Part shown: in pieces, positions 33,936-42,780 of the stretch | Numbering within the stretch: position 1 is the first letter of the stretch | Layout of the letters: each line of letters begins with the position of its first letter | Assembly: GCA_937889015.1 (NCBI GenBank) | Contig: CALARR010000103.1 | Location: 1-64,000 of the forward strand | From: an uncultured Planctomycetales bacterium | Lineage (GTDB): Bacteria; Planctomycetota; Planctomycetia; Pirellulales; Thermoguttaceae | Direction of reading: 5' to 3' | DNA: 64,000 bases | Made by a program: the position numbers and the translations under genes | The notes under the pieces: generated by a model | Database searches by the model: none | What the model saw: the letters and a program-made list of their open reading frames with translations, nothing else | Told to the model about the DNA's origin: nothing

Positions 33936-35123
33936 TCAACCGGGATTCACGCGCGCCCGCGCCTCGTCCGCCCAAGGGCTGTCCGGCGCCAGCTCCAGAA
34001 ACGCGCGCCAATGCCCCAATGCCTCCGCGCCCTGCCCCGTCTCGTCCAGCAGTCGCGCCAGGTGATAGTGGACGTCGGCATAGTCCGGGTGATACTTCAA
34101 CGCTCCCTGAAACGCGGCCAGGGCCAGATCCTTCTGCCCCGTCTCGGTCAGAACGCATCCCAGGTTGGCCCGCGCCTCGACGTAGTCCTCGTCCAACTCG
34201 ATCGCCATGTAGTAGCGTTCGCGCGCTCCGGTCCGATCGCCCAGCCGGTACAGGACCTCGGCCAGTTGGAAGCAGGTTTCGGCCGCCGGTCCGCCCGCCG
34301 CCATCGCGGCTCGATACATCTCGGCCGCCGCCTCCAGCTCGCCCGCCTCTTCCAGCTCCGCCGCCGCGCGCGACAGTTGCTCCGGCGAGGTGGCCGAGGG
34401 CTCGGCTTCCTCCGGCGCGTGCGCCGCGGCCACCGTCGCGATCGGACGCTCCAGGGCCCGCGCCTCGAAGTCGAACCGCAGTTGTCCACCCGGCTCGACC
34501 AGACCGTCTCCCTGGCGGAGCAAGATCTCCTTGCCCTGCACGATGATCGAGAGCTGTGCCAAGGGCCGTTCCACGTCGGGCACGTAGCGCAACAGGGCTT
34601 CCAGCTTCTTCTCGATCACTCGCGGCGATACGCCCGCCGCCAACAACTCGGCCAGCCGCCGAGCCGTGGCCACCTCCTGGAAATCGAAGTACGGGAGTCG
34701 CCGCACTTCGCGCGCCGGCACAATCAAGCCGCGCCGATGCCAACGCCGGATCACCGCCACCGGCACGTGCAGCAACTCGGCCAGCATGGATGGCGTGTAC
34801 AGCCGCTGAATGTCCAGTTGCGGCTCGACCAGCCCCAGGCGCTGCCAAAGCTGGCTCTCCGTGAGCACCTCGATGCGGCCCGCCTCTGCCGCTTGCGCAG
34901 TGGCCGCGTCGAACCACTCTTCCAGACCGCCTTCGGGCACGGGCAGTTCCTTCTCGCCGATGACGATCAGATGCACCCCGGGATGCGGCGCATCGGCCGG
35001 CGTGGCCCCATGCGAACGAATCAACTGAAAGGCGTCGCGCCGCGGCATGCTCGCCAGGCGCCCCACCAAGGCCACCTGCTTGCCTGCCAGAACGCCGGAA
35101 GATGCGGAAGGGCCGTCTGCCAT
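33936..35123 (-). CDS. BRCT-MerR-TPR fusion protein
   Basis: This protein has 395 residues from ATG 35123; a GTG six bases upstream is also possible. Residues 8-85 have BRCT spacing (LAGKQVALVGRLASMPRRDAFQLIRSHGA, then HPGVHLIVIGEK). Residues about 110-175 are a MerR-type helix-turn-helix (YTPSMLAELLHVPVAVIRRWHRRGLI). Residues 235-395 are TPR units (ERYYMAIELDEDYVEARANLGCVL). BRCT domains bind phosphopeptides or DNA ends; MerR helices bind DNA. The combination suggests a regulator or nucleoid-associated adaptor. No catalytic site is visible. Monocistronic. Confidence 0.75.
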   Translation of the reverse strand: MADGPSASSGVLAGKQVALVGRLASMPRRDAFQLIRSHGATPADAPHPGVHLIVIGEKELPVPEGGLEEWFDAATAQAAEAGRIEVLTESQLWQRLGLVEPQLDIQRLYTPSMLAELLHVPVAVIRRWHRRGLIVPAREVRRLPYFDFQEVATARRLAELLAAGVSPRVIEKKLEALLRYVPDVERPLAQLSIIVQGKEILLRQGDGLVEPGGQLRFDFEARALERPIATVAAAHAPEEAEPSATSPEQLSRAAAELEEAGELEAAAEMYRAAMAAGGPAAETCFQLAEVLYRLGDRTGARERYYMAIELDEDYVEARANLGCVLTETGQKDLALAAFQGALKYHPDYADVHYHLARLLDETGQGAEALGHWRAFLELAPDSPWADEARARVNPG

Positions 35124-35197
35124 GCTCACCTGCTCTGCGGGATAGGAACGCCCCTATCATACCGCATCCGCCCGGCCTGGCCCAGCCGCCGACGCCT

Positions 35198-35278
35198 TAG
35201 GACCTATCCCAGAGCCACTCCAGCCGCGTCGGGCGGCCCGGCAGAACTGAGTTGCCGACAGGTTATGGGACCGGCTCT
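35198..35278. repeat. ~80-bp palindromic element, copy B
   Basis: It runs from TAGGACCTATCCCAGAGCC to GGTTATGGGACCGGCTC with core CGTCGGGCGGCCC. It fills the gap between the BRCT gene and the end of the YTV gene, and its last base is the first base of the YTV stop codon complement. Confidence 0.8.
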
Positions 35279-36672
35279 CAGGTGCTGGAACCGGGCTTCG
35301 GCCCGTACACGCTGGGTTGCGGAGGCTGCTCGAGCTGCTTGGGACCGGGAAGGGGAGCCGGCTCCGCCTTGGGCTCCGCCGTGACCGGCGGCAGCGCCGG
35401 GGCGGTGTCCGCCGCCGAGGCCTTTTCGCCAGGCGGAGGAACCACCGGCACCAAGGCCCCGGACGTCGGGGCAGGCGTCGGCGCCGGCTCCACGCTCACC
35501 GCCGGAGCGCTGCTCTCCACCGGATTCCCACAAGCATCCAACGGCACGCGGCAGCAGATCACGCGCGGCGTGTAGCAGCTATACGTCACCGGCACGCGCT
35601 TCTCGACGCACACCGGCACCTGGATCGTCTCCTGCACCGCCTCGGTGCGGCAGACCCGAATCGGAGTCTCTTCCACCTTCTCTTCGCAGACCATGCGGCA
35701 GGTCGTCACCGGAATCTGCCGAACCTGCTCTTCGGCCACCATCCGGCAGACCTGCACCGGCACTTGCTGCTCGATCCGCTCCACCACCTGCCGCTGCACC
35801 GTGTACGGCACCTTGCGCACGCACTGCTCGCTCACCATCCGGCAAACCTGCTGCGGCACCACCCGGCATACGCGCTCTTCTTGCAGCCGGCAAACCTGGT
35901 AAGGCACCTGCTGGCTCACCGCACGCGCCACATACGTGGTCTGCGGCACCTGCACGGCCACCGGGTTCGGCTGCCACACGCGCTGCACTTCATACCGCCC
36001 CGTCTGCACCGGCGTCCAATACAGGCCCGGCCGCTGGTAGACCGTCGCGCCTGTGGCCGGATCCGTCAGGTACTGCGCGGTCTGCCACGTCAGCCGATTC
36101 CGCGCCACGCCCGGATGTACCACGCATTGATCCACAAACGTCCCCTGGTCCACGTATTGCGTGCTGCAGGTCGTCACCGGCTCCATCACGGTCTGGCACA
36201 CCGTCCGATAGGCCGTCTCGTAGACAGGCCGCTGGACCGTGTACCATTCCTGGCGCTCCTGGGTCTCCCACACCGGCCGCAACACCGTGTACTGCTCTTC
36301 GCGCTCGGCCGTCTCCTGCACGCAGCGCACGCGATTGTAGCTGCAATCCCGCATCTGCGTCTCCCACACCGGACGCATCACCGTGTACCGCTCTTCGCGC
36401 GCACTGGTCTCAAGCACCGGCCGGCTCACCGTGTACCGCCGCTGCTGGACCTGGGTTTCCCACACCGGACGATAGCGCGTCACGACTTCCGGGCGATACT
36501 GGGTTTCGTATTCCACGCGATAGGCCGTCACCTGCTGCTGATCGTAGACCGTCTGGTACACGAGCCGGTAGGTCTGCCCGTCTCCGCAGGTCGTGCACTG
36601 CCCGGATACCAGACCCGGCCAAGCCAACAGCCCACACAGCCATGCACCCTTGCTCATCAACGCCCGAATCAT
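35278..36672 (-). CDS. secreted cysteine-rich YTV-repeat protein
   Basis: This 464-residue protein has a signal peptide (SKGAWLCGLLAWPGLVSG) and then at least four YTV units (RRYTVSRPVLETSAREERYT, QYTVLRPVWETQ, WYTVQRPVYETA), the planctomycete-specific PF07639 motif. The middle (about 225-375) changes to a cysteine repeat, QQVCRMVSEQCVRKVPYTV, with valine-glutamine spacing. The end is proline/alanine-rich. Such proteins were described from planctomycete cell-wall fractions; they may be crosslinked by disulfides at the cell surface. About 25 cysteines support this. Monocistronic; its stop abuts palindrome copy B. Confidence 0.88.
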   Translation of the reverse strand: MIRALMSKGAWLCGLLAWPGLVSGQCTTCGDGQTYRLVYQTVYDQQQVTAYRVEYETQYRPEVVTRYRPVWETQVQQRRYTVSRPVLETSAREERYTVMRPVWETQMRDCSYNRVRCVQETAEREEQYTVLRPVWETQERQEWYTVQRPVYETAYRTVCQTVMEPVTTCSTQYVDQGTFVDQCVVHPGVARNRLTWQTAQYLTDPATGATVYQRPGLYWTPVQTGRYEVQRVWQPNPVAVQVPQTTYVARAVSQQVPYQVCRLQEERVCRVVPQQVCRMVSEQCVRKVPYTVQRQVVERIEQQVPVQVCRMVAEEQVRQIPVTTCRMVCEEKVEETPIRVCRTEAVQETIQVPVCVEKRVPVTYSCYTPRVICCRVPLDACGNPVESSAPAVSVEPAPTPAPTSGALVPVVPPPGEKASAADTAPALPPVTAEPKAEPAPLPGPKQLEQPPQPSVYGPKPGSST

Positions 36673-37207
36673 GGGATGACCCCGTTCTTGCGACTGCCTG
36701 TAGACCTGAAACCGTCTGCACGCCAGGCTCCCTGTTCAGGGCAGACCCCGCGCGCAGACACCACTCCTCTAGAGTGTGCAATGCAAATCGCGTTTCGGCA
36801 AATCTTGCGGGTGATAAGCTTTACCGCCTGGCCGGGTTTAGTCTCACTGAATCAAGGAGTTACGATTTGCAATATTTTCATGAAGTTTCTGGACGTTCCT
36901 GCCGGGGATTGAGACTCCCCCTTCTCCCTGGTCGGCAAGCCCTGCCAACACCCCACCCAAAGGGCCAAAGGGGGGGTGGCGACCAGGGCCAGAGCATCCC
37001 GCCCCAGGTCCGTCCCAAGCAACACAGGCCCCGCCTGAAGCCTGAAGCGCCAGCGAAGCCTGAAACGTCCGCCTGAAGCCTGAAGCGCCAGCGAAGGCAA
37101 CGTGCCGCGCCTGCGATGGGGCCCTGTCTCATCCGGGCCGAAGCGCGCGTAGAGATGCAGCGGCCTTCACCCTCTCGGCCCCGCGCAGAACACGCCGCCG
37201 CGACGCC
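36673..37207. other. intergenic region with tandem GAAGCCTGAAGCGC repeats
   Basis: This 535-base region contains the upstream region of the YTV gene, a locally AT-rich stretch (about 36780-36900) and two direct repeat units at 37033-37098. I see no credible gene; a ten-codon frame (36889-36918) is too short to support. Confidence 0.5.
37033..37098. repeat. two direct copies of the GAAGCCTGAAGCGC repeat
   Basis: GCCTGAAGCCTGAAGCGCCA... occurs at 37033-37060 and again at 37071-37098, with ten bases between. The family also occurs at 31747-31807 and 33840-33862. Confidence 0.8.
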
Positions 37208-37651
37208 CTACTCCGAGGACAGGCGTGTCGAGACGACCCAATCCCGGGCCATGGTGCAAAAGGCGTTGGCCGAGCCACTCGCCGAGAACAACGGCGCGAC
37301 CCACATGTTAGTGCTGTAGGGCACCACCACGTTTGCCGTGACCGAGGTCGTGTTGTCCAGGATCGTAGCCGGCGTCACCGTGACCGTGTAGTTGGCCACG
37401 CCGATCGATTCCAGAATGTACGTAGCCTTGGCCACGCCTTCCGCGTTCGTGGCGCCCGGCACGGCGCAGGTCCGCACCGCCTCGTAGGCCGCGTTGTTGG
37501 CCGTCTGGCGGATCATGTTCATCCGCCCCAACTCCAGGGCCGCGAACAAGAACAGGAACAGAATCGGAGCCGTCAGGGCGAATTCCACCGCCGCCGCCCC
37601 GCGCCGTCCGCCGACTTGCACCCGCGCCGCATTCGTAGACTGCTTGCGCAC
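37208..37651 (-). CDS. TadE-like minor pilin protein
   Basis: This 147-residue protein starts at GTG 37651 with GGAGT upstream. The leader and helix (GRRGAAAVEFALTAPILFLFLFAALELGRM) match the TadE pattern: a class III leader with cleavage after glycine and glutamate at +5. The extracytoplasmic part has no motif. It is last of a three-gene set with TadG-like and another TadE-like protein, all about 26 kb from the core tad locus. It probably sits in the Flp pilus base or tip. Confidence 0.8.
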   Translation of the reverse strand: MRKQSTNAARVQVGGRRGAAAVEFALTAPILFLFLFAALELGRMNMIRQTANNAAYEAVRTCAVPGATNAEGVAKATYILESIGVANYTVTVTPATILDNTTSVTANVVVPYSTNMWVAPLFSASGSANAFCTMARDWVVSTRLSSE

Positions 37652-37657
37652 TGGTCG

Positions 37658-38929
37658 CTACTCCGTAAGGATCACCGGAAGCGTCTTGGCCAGTTGCTCG
37701 AACGTCGTTTGCAGACTCGCGCCGTCCGGGGCGTAGAAGTAGCGACCCCCCGTCTGCGTGGCGATCGACTGCAGGGCTTGCGTACCCGTCACTCCCGTGT
37801 TCAACATGCCCACGGTGTGGACCACGATACTCGCGTTGGCTGCGTTCACGGCCGCGTTGGTGACCGGATTGGAGCCCACGTTCCACTGCCCGTCCGAGAA
37901 CAGAATGATGATCTTGTTCCAGGGCAGCCCATCCTCGGTCGAGTTGAACAGGTTCACCGCCGCCTGCAACCCCGCATTCATGTCCGTGCCGCCAAACATC
38001 GTGTACTTCGTGCGATTAGAGATCGCCGATCGAACGTTCGTATAGTCATAGACGAACGTCGAGTCGATCGTCGTCGTCGGGAATGAACGCGTGCCTGTGG
38101 TCAAGTTCTTCTGGAAGTAGTAGGGGGATGCGCTCGTGCTCGACCCCCACGTGATCAAGGCCACCGGCGTTTCCGTCGTCGTGCTCTCAAGAACGTTCAG
38201 GAAGATGTTCGCCGCCGCCGCCAGGTGGTACCACCGGCTCAGGTTGCAGGGAGGATACTTCTGCTTGTTCTCGGTGGTCAGATTGGACGGCACGCCTACG
38301 GGCCAGCCGCTGCTGGAGATGGGCCATTGTTCATCCGTTCCGCTCGTGTCGAAGGTCATCGATCGCGAACGGTCGAAACACAGGCAAACCTTGTTCCGCA
38401 CGAAGGCCGCGGTGGAACTCATTTTCGGGCTGAAGGTCTCTCTGCCTAGCACCTTTCCGAAGAACAGTTTCACCGCCCCCGTGACCGAGTTGGCCGTCAT
38501 ATTGGCCGTCACGCTGGCCGCAGTCGTGGGCGTCGCCCCCTCGGTGAAGGTCCAGCGGCCATTGCTCACATAGGTCACGCCGCCGATCTTCACGTCGTTG
38601 GTGCTGATCGTCAGCGGGGCTCCGCCGACGGTATTCTTGGCCGCATAGGCGACCGCCTGCGCCTTGGCGTCCGCCGCGCTGCCGCCCAGCGACAGACCGG
38701 TCACGGCCGCCTTGGCCGCCGCGTCGGTGGCAATGTGCAGTTCCTTGCGCACCAGGTGCATGTAGGCCACGTCCACCGAAAACGCCGCCGCCACCAGCAG
38801 CAACACCAGCGATACGGCCACCAGGACCAGCATCGCTCCCTTGCGTGTCCAACGCTCCCGCTTTCCGCGCAGCATCTTCTGGTAGAGGGATCCAATCCCA
38901 ACCGTCCACCGGCTTGGGGAACGACTCAT
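37658..38929 (-). CDS. TadG-like protein with von Willebrand A domain
   Basis: This 423-residue protein starts at ATG 38929 with AAAGGG; a GTG overlapping the preceding stop (38944) is the alternative. An N-terminal TadE/TadG membrane segment (KGAMLVLVAVSLVLLLVAAAFSVDVAYMHLVRKEL) is followed by a Flp-associated region and a VWA domain from about 185. Its metal site reads DRSRS (DxSxS), with TMFGGTDMNAGL and IILFSDGQWN as the later metal-binding parts, so the MIDAS looks intact. Adhesion or pilus-tip function is likely. It sits seven bases before the TadE-like gene. Confidence 0.82.
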   Translation of the reverse strand: MSRSPSRWTVGIGSLYQKMLRGKRERWTRKGAMLVLVAVSLVLLLVAAAFSVDVAYMHLVRKELHIATDAAAKAAVTGLSLGGSAADAKAQAVAYAAKNTVGGAPLTISTNDVKIGGVTYVSNGRWTFTEGATPTTAASVTANMTANSVTGAVKLFFGKVLGRETFSPKMSSTAAFVRNKVCLCFDRSRSMTFDTSGTDEQWPISSSGWPVGVPSNLTTENKQKYPPCNLSRWYHLAAAANIFLNVLESTTTETPVALITWGSSTSASPYYFQKNLTTGTRSFPTTTIDSTFVYDYTNVRSAISNRTKYTMFGGTDMNAGLQAAVNLFNSTEDGLPWNKIIILFSDGQWNVGSNPVTNAAVNAANASIVVHTVGMLNTGVTGTQALQSIATQTGGRYFYAPDGASLQTTFEQLAKTLPVILTE

Positions 38930-38940
38930 AGGATGCCCTT

Positions 38941-39360
38941 TCACTGCCGAATCATCGTTACCGAGACCGTCACATCACCGACCGTCGCTCCCAGCAGGAA
39001 CGGCTCCATATAGCAGTTCGCCGGAAAAGGGGCCGTCACCGTGGCCCTGACCTCTGTCCCCGTGGCCGTGGCCGTCGTCACCGTGGGTGAGATCGTCACG
39101 CTCCCACCGGTAACCCCGCGCAGAGTCAAGGTGCTGGTTCCGGCCGCAATCGCGGCCGTCGACGTCTGCCCCGGCGCGGTCGCGGTGCGCGCCGCCTCGA
39201 AGGCGGCCGTCACCAGACGCTGCCGCAAGAAGACCAGGTCCGTGGCCTCCAATGTGCCCAGCGTCAACAGGACCATCACCGGCAGGCAGACGGCCAACTC
39301 CACCGCCGCCGCCCCCTGGCGAAGCCGATGCGAACAGCGCGCTGTCATGGCAGAAACCAT
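38941..39360 (-). CDS. TadE-like minor pilin protein
   Basis: This protein has about 139 residues from ATG 39360; GTG 39369 and ATG 39348 are alternatives. The pattern RLRQGAAAVELAVCLPVMVLLTLGTLEATDL is the TadE leader with glutamate at +5. Its extracellular part is threonine/valine-rich (beta). It overlaps or nearly abuts the TadG-like gene, so the three genes form an operon. Palindrome copy C lies 30 bases upstream and might affect its transcription. Confidence 0.78.
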   Translation of the reverse strand: MVSAMTARCSHRLRQGAAAVELAVCLPVMVLLTLGTLEATDLVFLRQRLVTAAFEAARTATAPGQTSTAAIAAGTSTLTLRGVTGGSVTISPTVTTATATGTEVRATVTAPFPANCYMEPFLLGATVGDVTVSVTMIRQ

Positions 39361-39389
39361 ACGCCTCACGGCCTGAGATTCTCAAGACA

Positions 39390-39470
39390 TAGGAACCGAT
39401 CCCAGAACCACCCCAGCCACGTCGGGCGGCCCAGCAAGCCTGAGCTGCCAACAGGTTCCGGGACCGGCTC
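39390..39470. repeat. ~80-bp palindromic element, copy C
   Basis: It runs from TAGGAACCGATCCCAGAACC to GGTTCCGGGACCGGCTC with core CCACGTCGGGCGGCCC. It lies 30 bases upstream of the TadE-like start. Confidence 0.85.
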
Positions 39471-39664
39471 CAAGAAAGCGACCTGGGCGCCGAACCTGTT
39501 CGGCTCCATCTGAAACCTAGGTCATTTCGCGCCGCCAGGACGGCCCGCGCCTTCGGCAGAATCCAACCCGCGCCCCATTCCAGCGTCCCGGGGCGCGATG
39601 AAAACGGCTGTGACGATTGCGCCCGCCGACGGCCTGCATCCGTTGCCGACGGCCTGCACCGGGG

Positions 39665-39694
39665 CATCCTGAACGCAGCGAAGGATCTCGAACC
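39665..39694. repeat. dispersed CATCCTGA-type repeat, copy 1
   Basis: CATCCTGAACGCAGCGAAGG followed by ATCTCGAACC, matching 53688-53717 in 29 of 30 bases. A diverged third copy (CATTCGGAGCGAAGAATCTC) lies near 61698. This motif type is widespread in unrelated GC-rich bacteria. Confidence 0.75.
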
Positions 39695-39912
39695 ACGCGC
39701 ATGCCGCGGTGCGCGTCTATTGAGTCCTGTATTACTTGGGGAACGAGGGCGACCGACGGGAGCCCGGTTTCCCGGGACGGAACGCTGCGAAGTGTTGCAC
39801 AATCAACAACGGAATCAATAATCGCAGCCTCGTAGGCTGGGGCGAGCGCAGCGAGCCCCACCGAAGCCCGCCTGAGATCCGCGCAGCATGGGCGGCCGGC
39901 ACCACGCCGGCG

Positions 39913-41658
39913 TCATTCCGCAACCAGCGGCAACAAGATCCGCGAGGCCCGCGCCCCGCCGTGGTGCACGCGCTGCGCCGCCGGAACCAGTTCCACGTCC
40001 GCGTTGCAGTCCGCCGCCGTGTTGTGGTTGCGGTCGTAGTTGGGAAAATCGGAACTGGTCACGTCCAGCCGGATGCGGTGCCCCGGCAGAAAAGCATTCG
40101 ATGTCGGCCCCATGCGGATCGTGTACTGCACCACCTCGTTCGGCTTCAACAACTTGGGCTTGTCCAACCCCATGCGAAACCGGGCCCGAACCATGCCCGC
40201 GCAGCAATCGCGCGCCAGCCCGTCCGGCGCCACGTCGATCAGACGCACGAACCAATCCGTGTCCGGGGCCGATGTCGCTGCGTACAACTCCACCACCGGG
40301 TTGCCCGTCACCTCGAACCGCCGCCGCAGCGGTTCGCTCTGATACGCCAGGATGTCCCGCCGTTTGGCCAAGGGACGCTGATCGGCCACGGCCGTGAAGC
40401 TCCCCTTGCCGAACAAGGTCGGAACCGGATCCTGCGGGTCGTACTCGTACACGTCGCTCCGCGCCACCGCCGGCGCAAACTCCACCAGCCGGCCGTCGCC
40501 GGCCGGGGTGTTGGCCTGGCCACCGCTGGTCAAGTAGAACGCCTGCTCCCTGGCGCGCGCCAACGGCCACGCCTGCTCGGCGCGCCAACGGTTGTCCCCC
40601 ATCACAAAGATCCGCACCGGCGCGTCTCGTTCCACGCCGTTGGGCACACGCTTCAGCCAGTAGTCGAACCAGCGGATGTCTTCGGCCGCCAGGTCCACCT
40701 CCGCTTCCGGGCCAAAATCGATCGCCCCGAACTTGCGCTGGCCCAGCGTGCTGTGCCCCCAGGGACCGACGATGATCCGCGACCGCTTTCGCGCGGTCTC
40801 CGTCTTGCCCTGCGCGGCCAAGGCGCGATGCAGGCGCAGGTCCCCGTTGCAGTGATCGTGCCAGCCCACCACGTCCAGGTTGGGCACTTCGATCTCGCGG
40901 CAAGCCTCGTCCAGCCGCCACGGGTCCAGGTGCGGATGCCGCAGCCAGTATTGCACCGGCTCCGTCTCGTGCTCGAACACTTCCCGCGGCAGATTCAGCC
41001 AGGGCAGAAAGCCCAGCCACTTCTCGCTCTCGCCCGCGCGCCAGTTCTCCACCGCCGCCGCGCGCGCATCCGGCCCGGCGCGGCCGGCGCGATAACGCAT
41101 GTCGGGCGTGATGGTCGTGATCCACCACTCCAGCCGCCGCCCCGGACGAATCGTCCCCGGCCCCTCCAGGTCCGTGTACCGCGCCGGAATCGTCCGCGCC
41201 GCCATGGCCGCCAGGGCCGGCGGTTGCTGCGCCGCCAGTCGCCACTGCAAGAACGCATTGTATGACGCCCCGAACGTGCCCACCTTGCCCGTCGAGTTCG
41301 GCAACCTGGAAGCCCACTGCACCGTGTCGTAGCCGTCCTCGCCGTCGCGCGTCTGGAACCGCACGAACGACTCGAACCGCCCTTCCGACGCGTACCGCCC
41401 GCGCACGTCCTGGCACACCACAATGTAGCCCGCCTGCACGTACCGCGGCGGCGCCTTGCCCTGCTTGCCGTAAGGCGTCCGCAGCAAGAGCACCGGATAA
41501 GGGCCGCCGCGGTCGGGCCGGTGGACGTCCGCACGCAACACTACCCCGTCCCGCATCGGCACGGCCACGTCCCGCTCCACCAACACCGGCCACGACCCGA
41601 GATCCGCTTCGGCTGCCAGGCTCGACCACGCCAACACCAGGACATAGCACGGCGACAT
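39913..41658 (-). CDS. secreted CocE/NonD-family (S15) hydrolase
   Basis: This 581-residue protein has a short signal peptide and GGAGGGG before its ATG. The X-Pro dipeptidyl-peptidase catalytic domain spans about 28-330, with the nucleophile Ser132 in GTFGASYNAF, an aspartate in VGWHDHCNGD and the histidine in GPWGHSTLG, so the triad is complete. The C-terminal beta-sandwich (about 360-575, DTDWFVRLIDVAPDG) is standard for the family. Members cleave peptides, esters or acyl groups. It is followed on the same strand order by the amidohydrolase, which ends 12 bases before this start. Confidence 0.85.
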   Translation of the reverse strand: MSPCYVLVLAWSSLAAEADLGSWPVLVERDVAVPMRDGVVLRADVHRPDRGGPYPVLLLRTPYGKQGKAPPRYVQAGYIVVCQDVRGRYASEGRFESFVRFQTRDGEDGYDTVQWASRLPNSTGKVGTFGASYNAFLQWRLAAQQPPALAAMAARTIPARYTDLEGPGTIRPGRRLEWWITTITPDMRYRAGRAGPDARAAAVENWRAGESEKWLGFLPWLNLPREVFEHETEPVQYWLRHPHLDPWRLDEACREIEVPNLDVVGWHDHCNGDLRLHRALAAQGKTETARKRSRIIVGPWGHSTLGQRKFGAIDFGPEAEVDLAAEDIRWFDYWLKRVPNGVERDAPVRIFVMGDNRWRAEQAWPLARAREQAFYLTSGGQANTPAGDGRLVEFAPAVARSDVYEYDPQDPVPTLFGKGSFTAVADQRPLAKRRDILAYQSEPLRRRFEVTGNPVVELYAATSAPDTDWFVRLIDVAPDGLARDCCAGMVRARFRMGLDKPKLLKPNEVVQYTIRMGPTSNAFLPGHRIRLDVTSSDFPNYDRNHNTAADCNADVELVPAAQRVHHGGARASRILLPLVAE

Positions 41659-41670
41659 GCTCCGCCCCTC

Positions 41671-42780
41671 CTACCCCTTGCCGAAGTAGCCCAGCCGTTT
41701 CAACGTCTCGCCCACGTGCGGGTAGATCCGCATCGCGTTGCGGAAATAGATCTTCTCCAGCACCTCTTGCGGCAAGGCCAGACCGCGCAGCTTGTGCTCG
41801 TCCTGGATGCCGCTGGGCAGCTCCTTGTCCGTCTCCAGCAGATCGAAGTACCGCTGGTACTGGGGCACCTTGTCCCGGACTTCCGGAAACTGCTTGTCCA
41901 GTTCCGGCACGAACCACTTGCTCCCCACGTCCGTGCCGAACACGATCCGGTCGGCATACTCGATCATGAACGCGCGCAGGTTCTCCCGCCCCACGGCATG
42001 CCAGAACACGGGCGTCGTGGCCAGGTCGATGTTCAGGTTGGCGTAGGTGCTGAGCATGTAGCGCAAATAGTCCAACTGCTCGTCCGAATAGCACAACCAC
42101 AACATGTGGGCATTGACCACGACCAGCCCCGGGTGCTTCTTCAGAACGTTCTCCCAGGCATGCTGCTGCCGCCAGAACTCCACCGGCTCGTCGAACCATT
42201 CCGAACGCCGGCCAAAGGTGCCACAGGGATTCGACACGTGCGGCGAGGTGGCCAGCATCCCGATCTGATCCATCGTGTTGAACACCGGCTCGTGCGCCGG
42301 ATGGTCGATCTGCACCCCGCGCTGCCAGCCGGGGTAGAACTTGAACCCCATCACCCCCTGCTTCTGCCAATGCACCAATTCCTGCGGCGAATACCGCAGA
42401 CCGTCCTTGATCGCATAGTCGAAAATGCTGAACTGGATCCGCCCCTGGTAACGTTGCCGCAATTCGTTCGCGTCGGGCGGTTCCGGCGGCTCGGACTTCG
42501 AAGAGCCCAGGCTGAACCACATGGCCATCTCCACGTTCAGCCGCTCCTTCAAGGCCTGGCGCAGGGCCATGTAGTCGTCCATCAACTTCCAATCGTTGCG
42601 GATATGCGCGTGCACGTCGATCCGCGGCATGGTCGCCAGGGTGAAAGCCGGCTCGCTCGCCTTCGCACTCGCCTGCGCCCCCCCGGCCCAGATGCCGGCC
42701 GCCCCTAATCCCGCCACCGTCCCTGCCGTAGTCATCAAGAACTCGCGCCGCGTTGCCGCACCGGATGCCTTCTCGTTCAC
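41671..42780 (-). CDS. Tat-exported metal-dependent amidohydrolase (Amidohydro_2)
   Basis: This 369-residue protein starts at GTG 42780 behind GAGGA, chosen because it places a twin-arginine signal (RREFLMTTAGTVAGLGAAG) at the N-terminus. The TIM-barrel metal motifs are DVHAHIRND (HxH), VVNAHMLW and FGTDVG. Family members include decarboxylases and lactonases acting on carboxylated rings or sugars. Twelve bases separate it from the CocE-type gene, so the pair form an operon. Export by the Tat route implies folding with metal in the cytoplasm first. Confidence 0.82.
   Translation of the reverse strand: MNEKASGAATRREFLMTTAGTVAGLGAAGIWAGGAQASAKASEPAFTLATMPRIDVHAHIRNDWKLMDDYMALRQALKERLNVEMAMWFSLGSSKSEPPEPPDANELRQRYQGRIQFSIFDYAIKDGLRYSPQELVHWQKQGVMGFKFYPGWQRGVQIDHPAHEPVFNTMDQIGMLATSPHVSNPCGTFGRRSEWFDEPVEFWRQQHAWENVLKKHPGLVVVNAHMLWLCYSDEQLDYLRYMLSTYANLNIDLATTPVFWHAVGRENLRAFMIEYADRIVFGTDVGSKWFVPELDKQFPEVRDKVPQYQRYFDLLETDKELPSGIQDEHKLRGLALPQEVLEKIYFRNAMRIYPHVGETLKRLGYFGKG

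Larger units (their letters stand above)
39361..39912. other. gene-free region rich in repeat fragments
   Basis: This 552-base region contains palindrome copy C, a CATCCTGA-type repeat (39665-39694) and a stretch GGGGCGAGCGCAGCGAGCCCC (39838-39858) that forms a perfect-ended hairpin. I see no gene. Open frames here have no ribosome sites. Confidence 0.55.
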
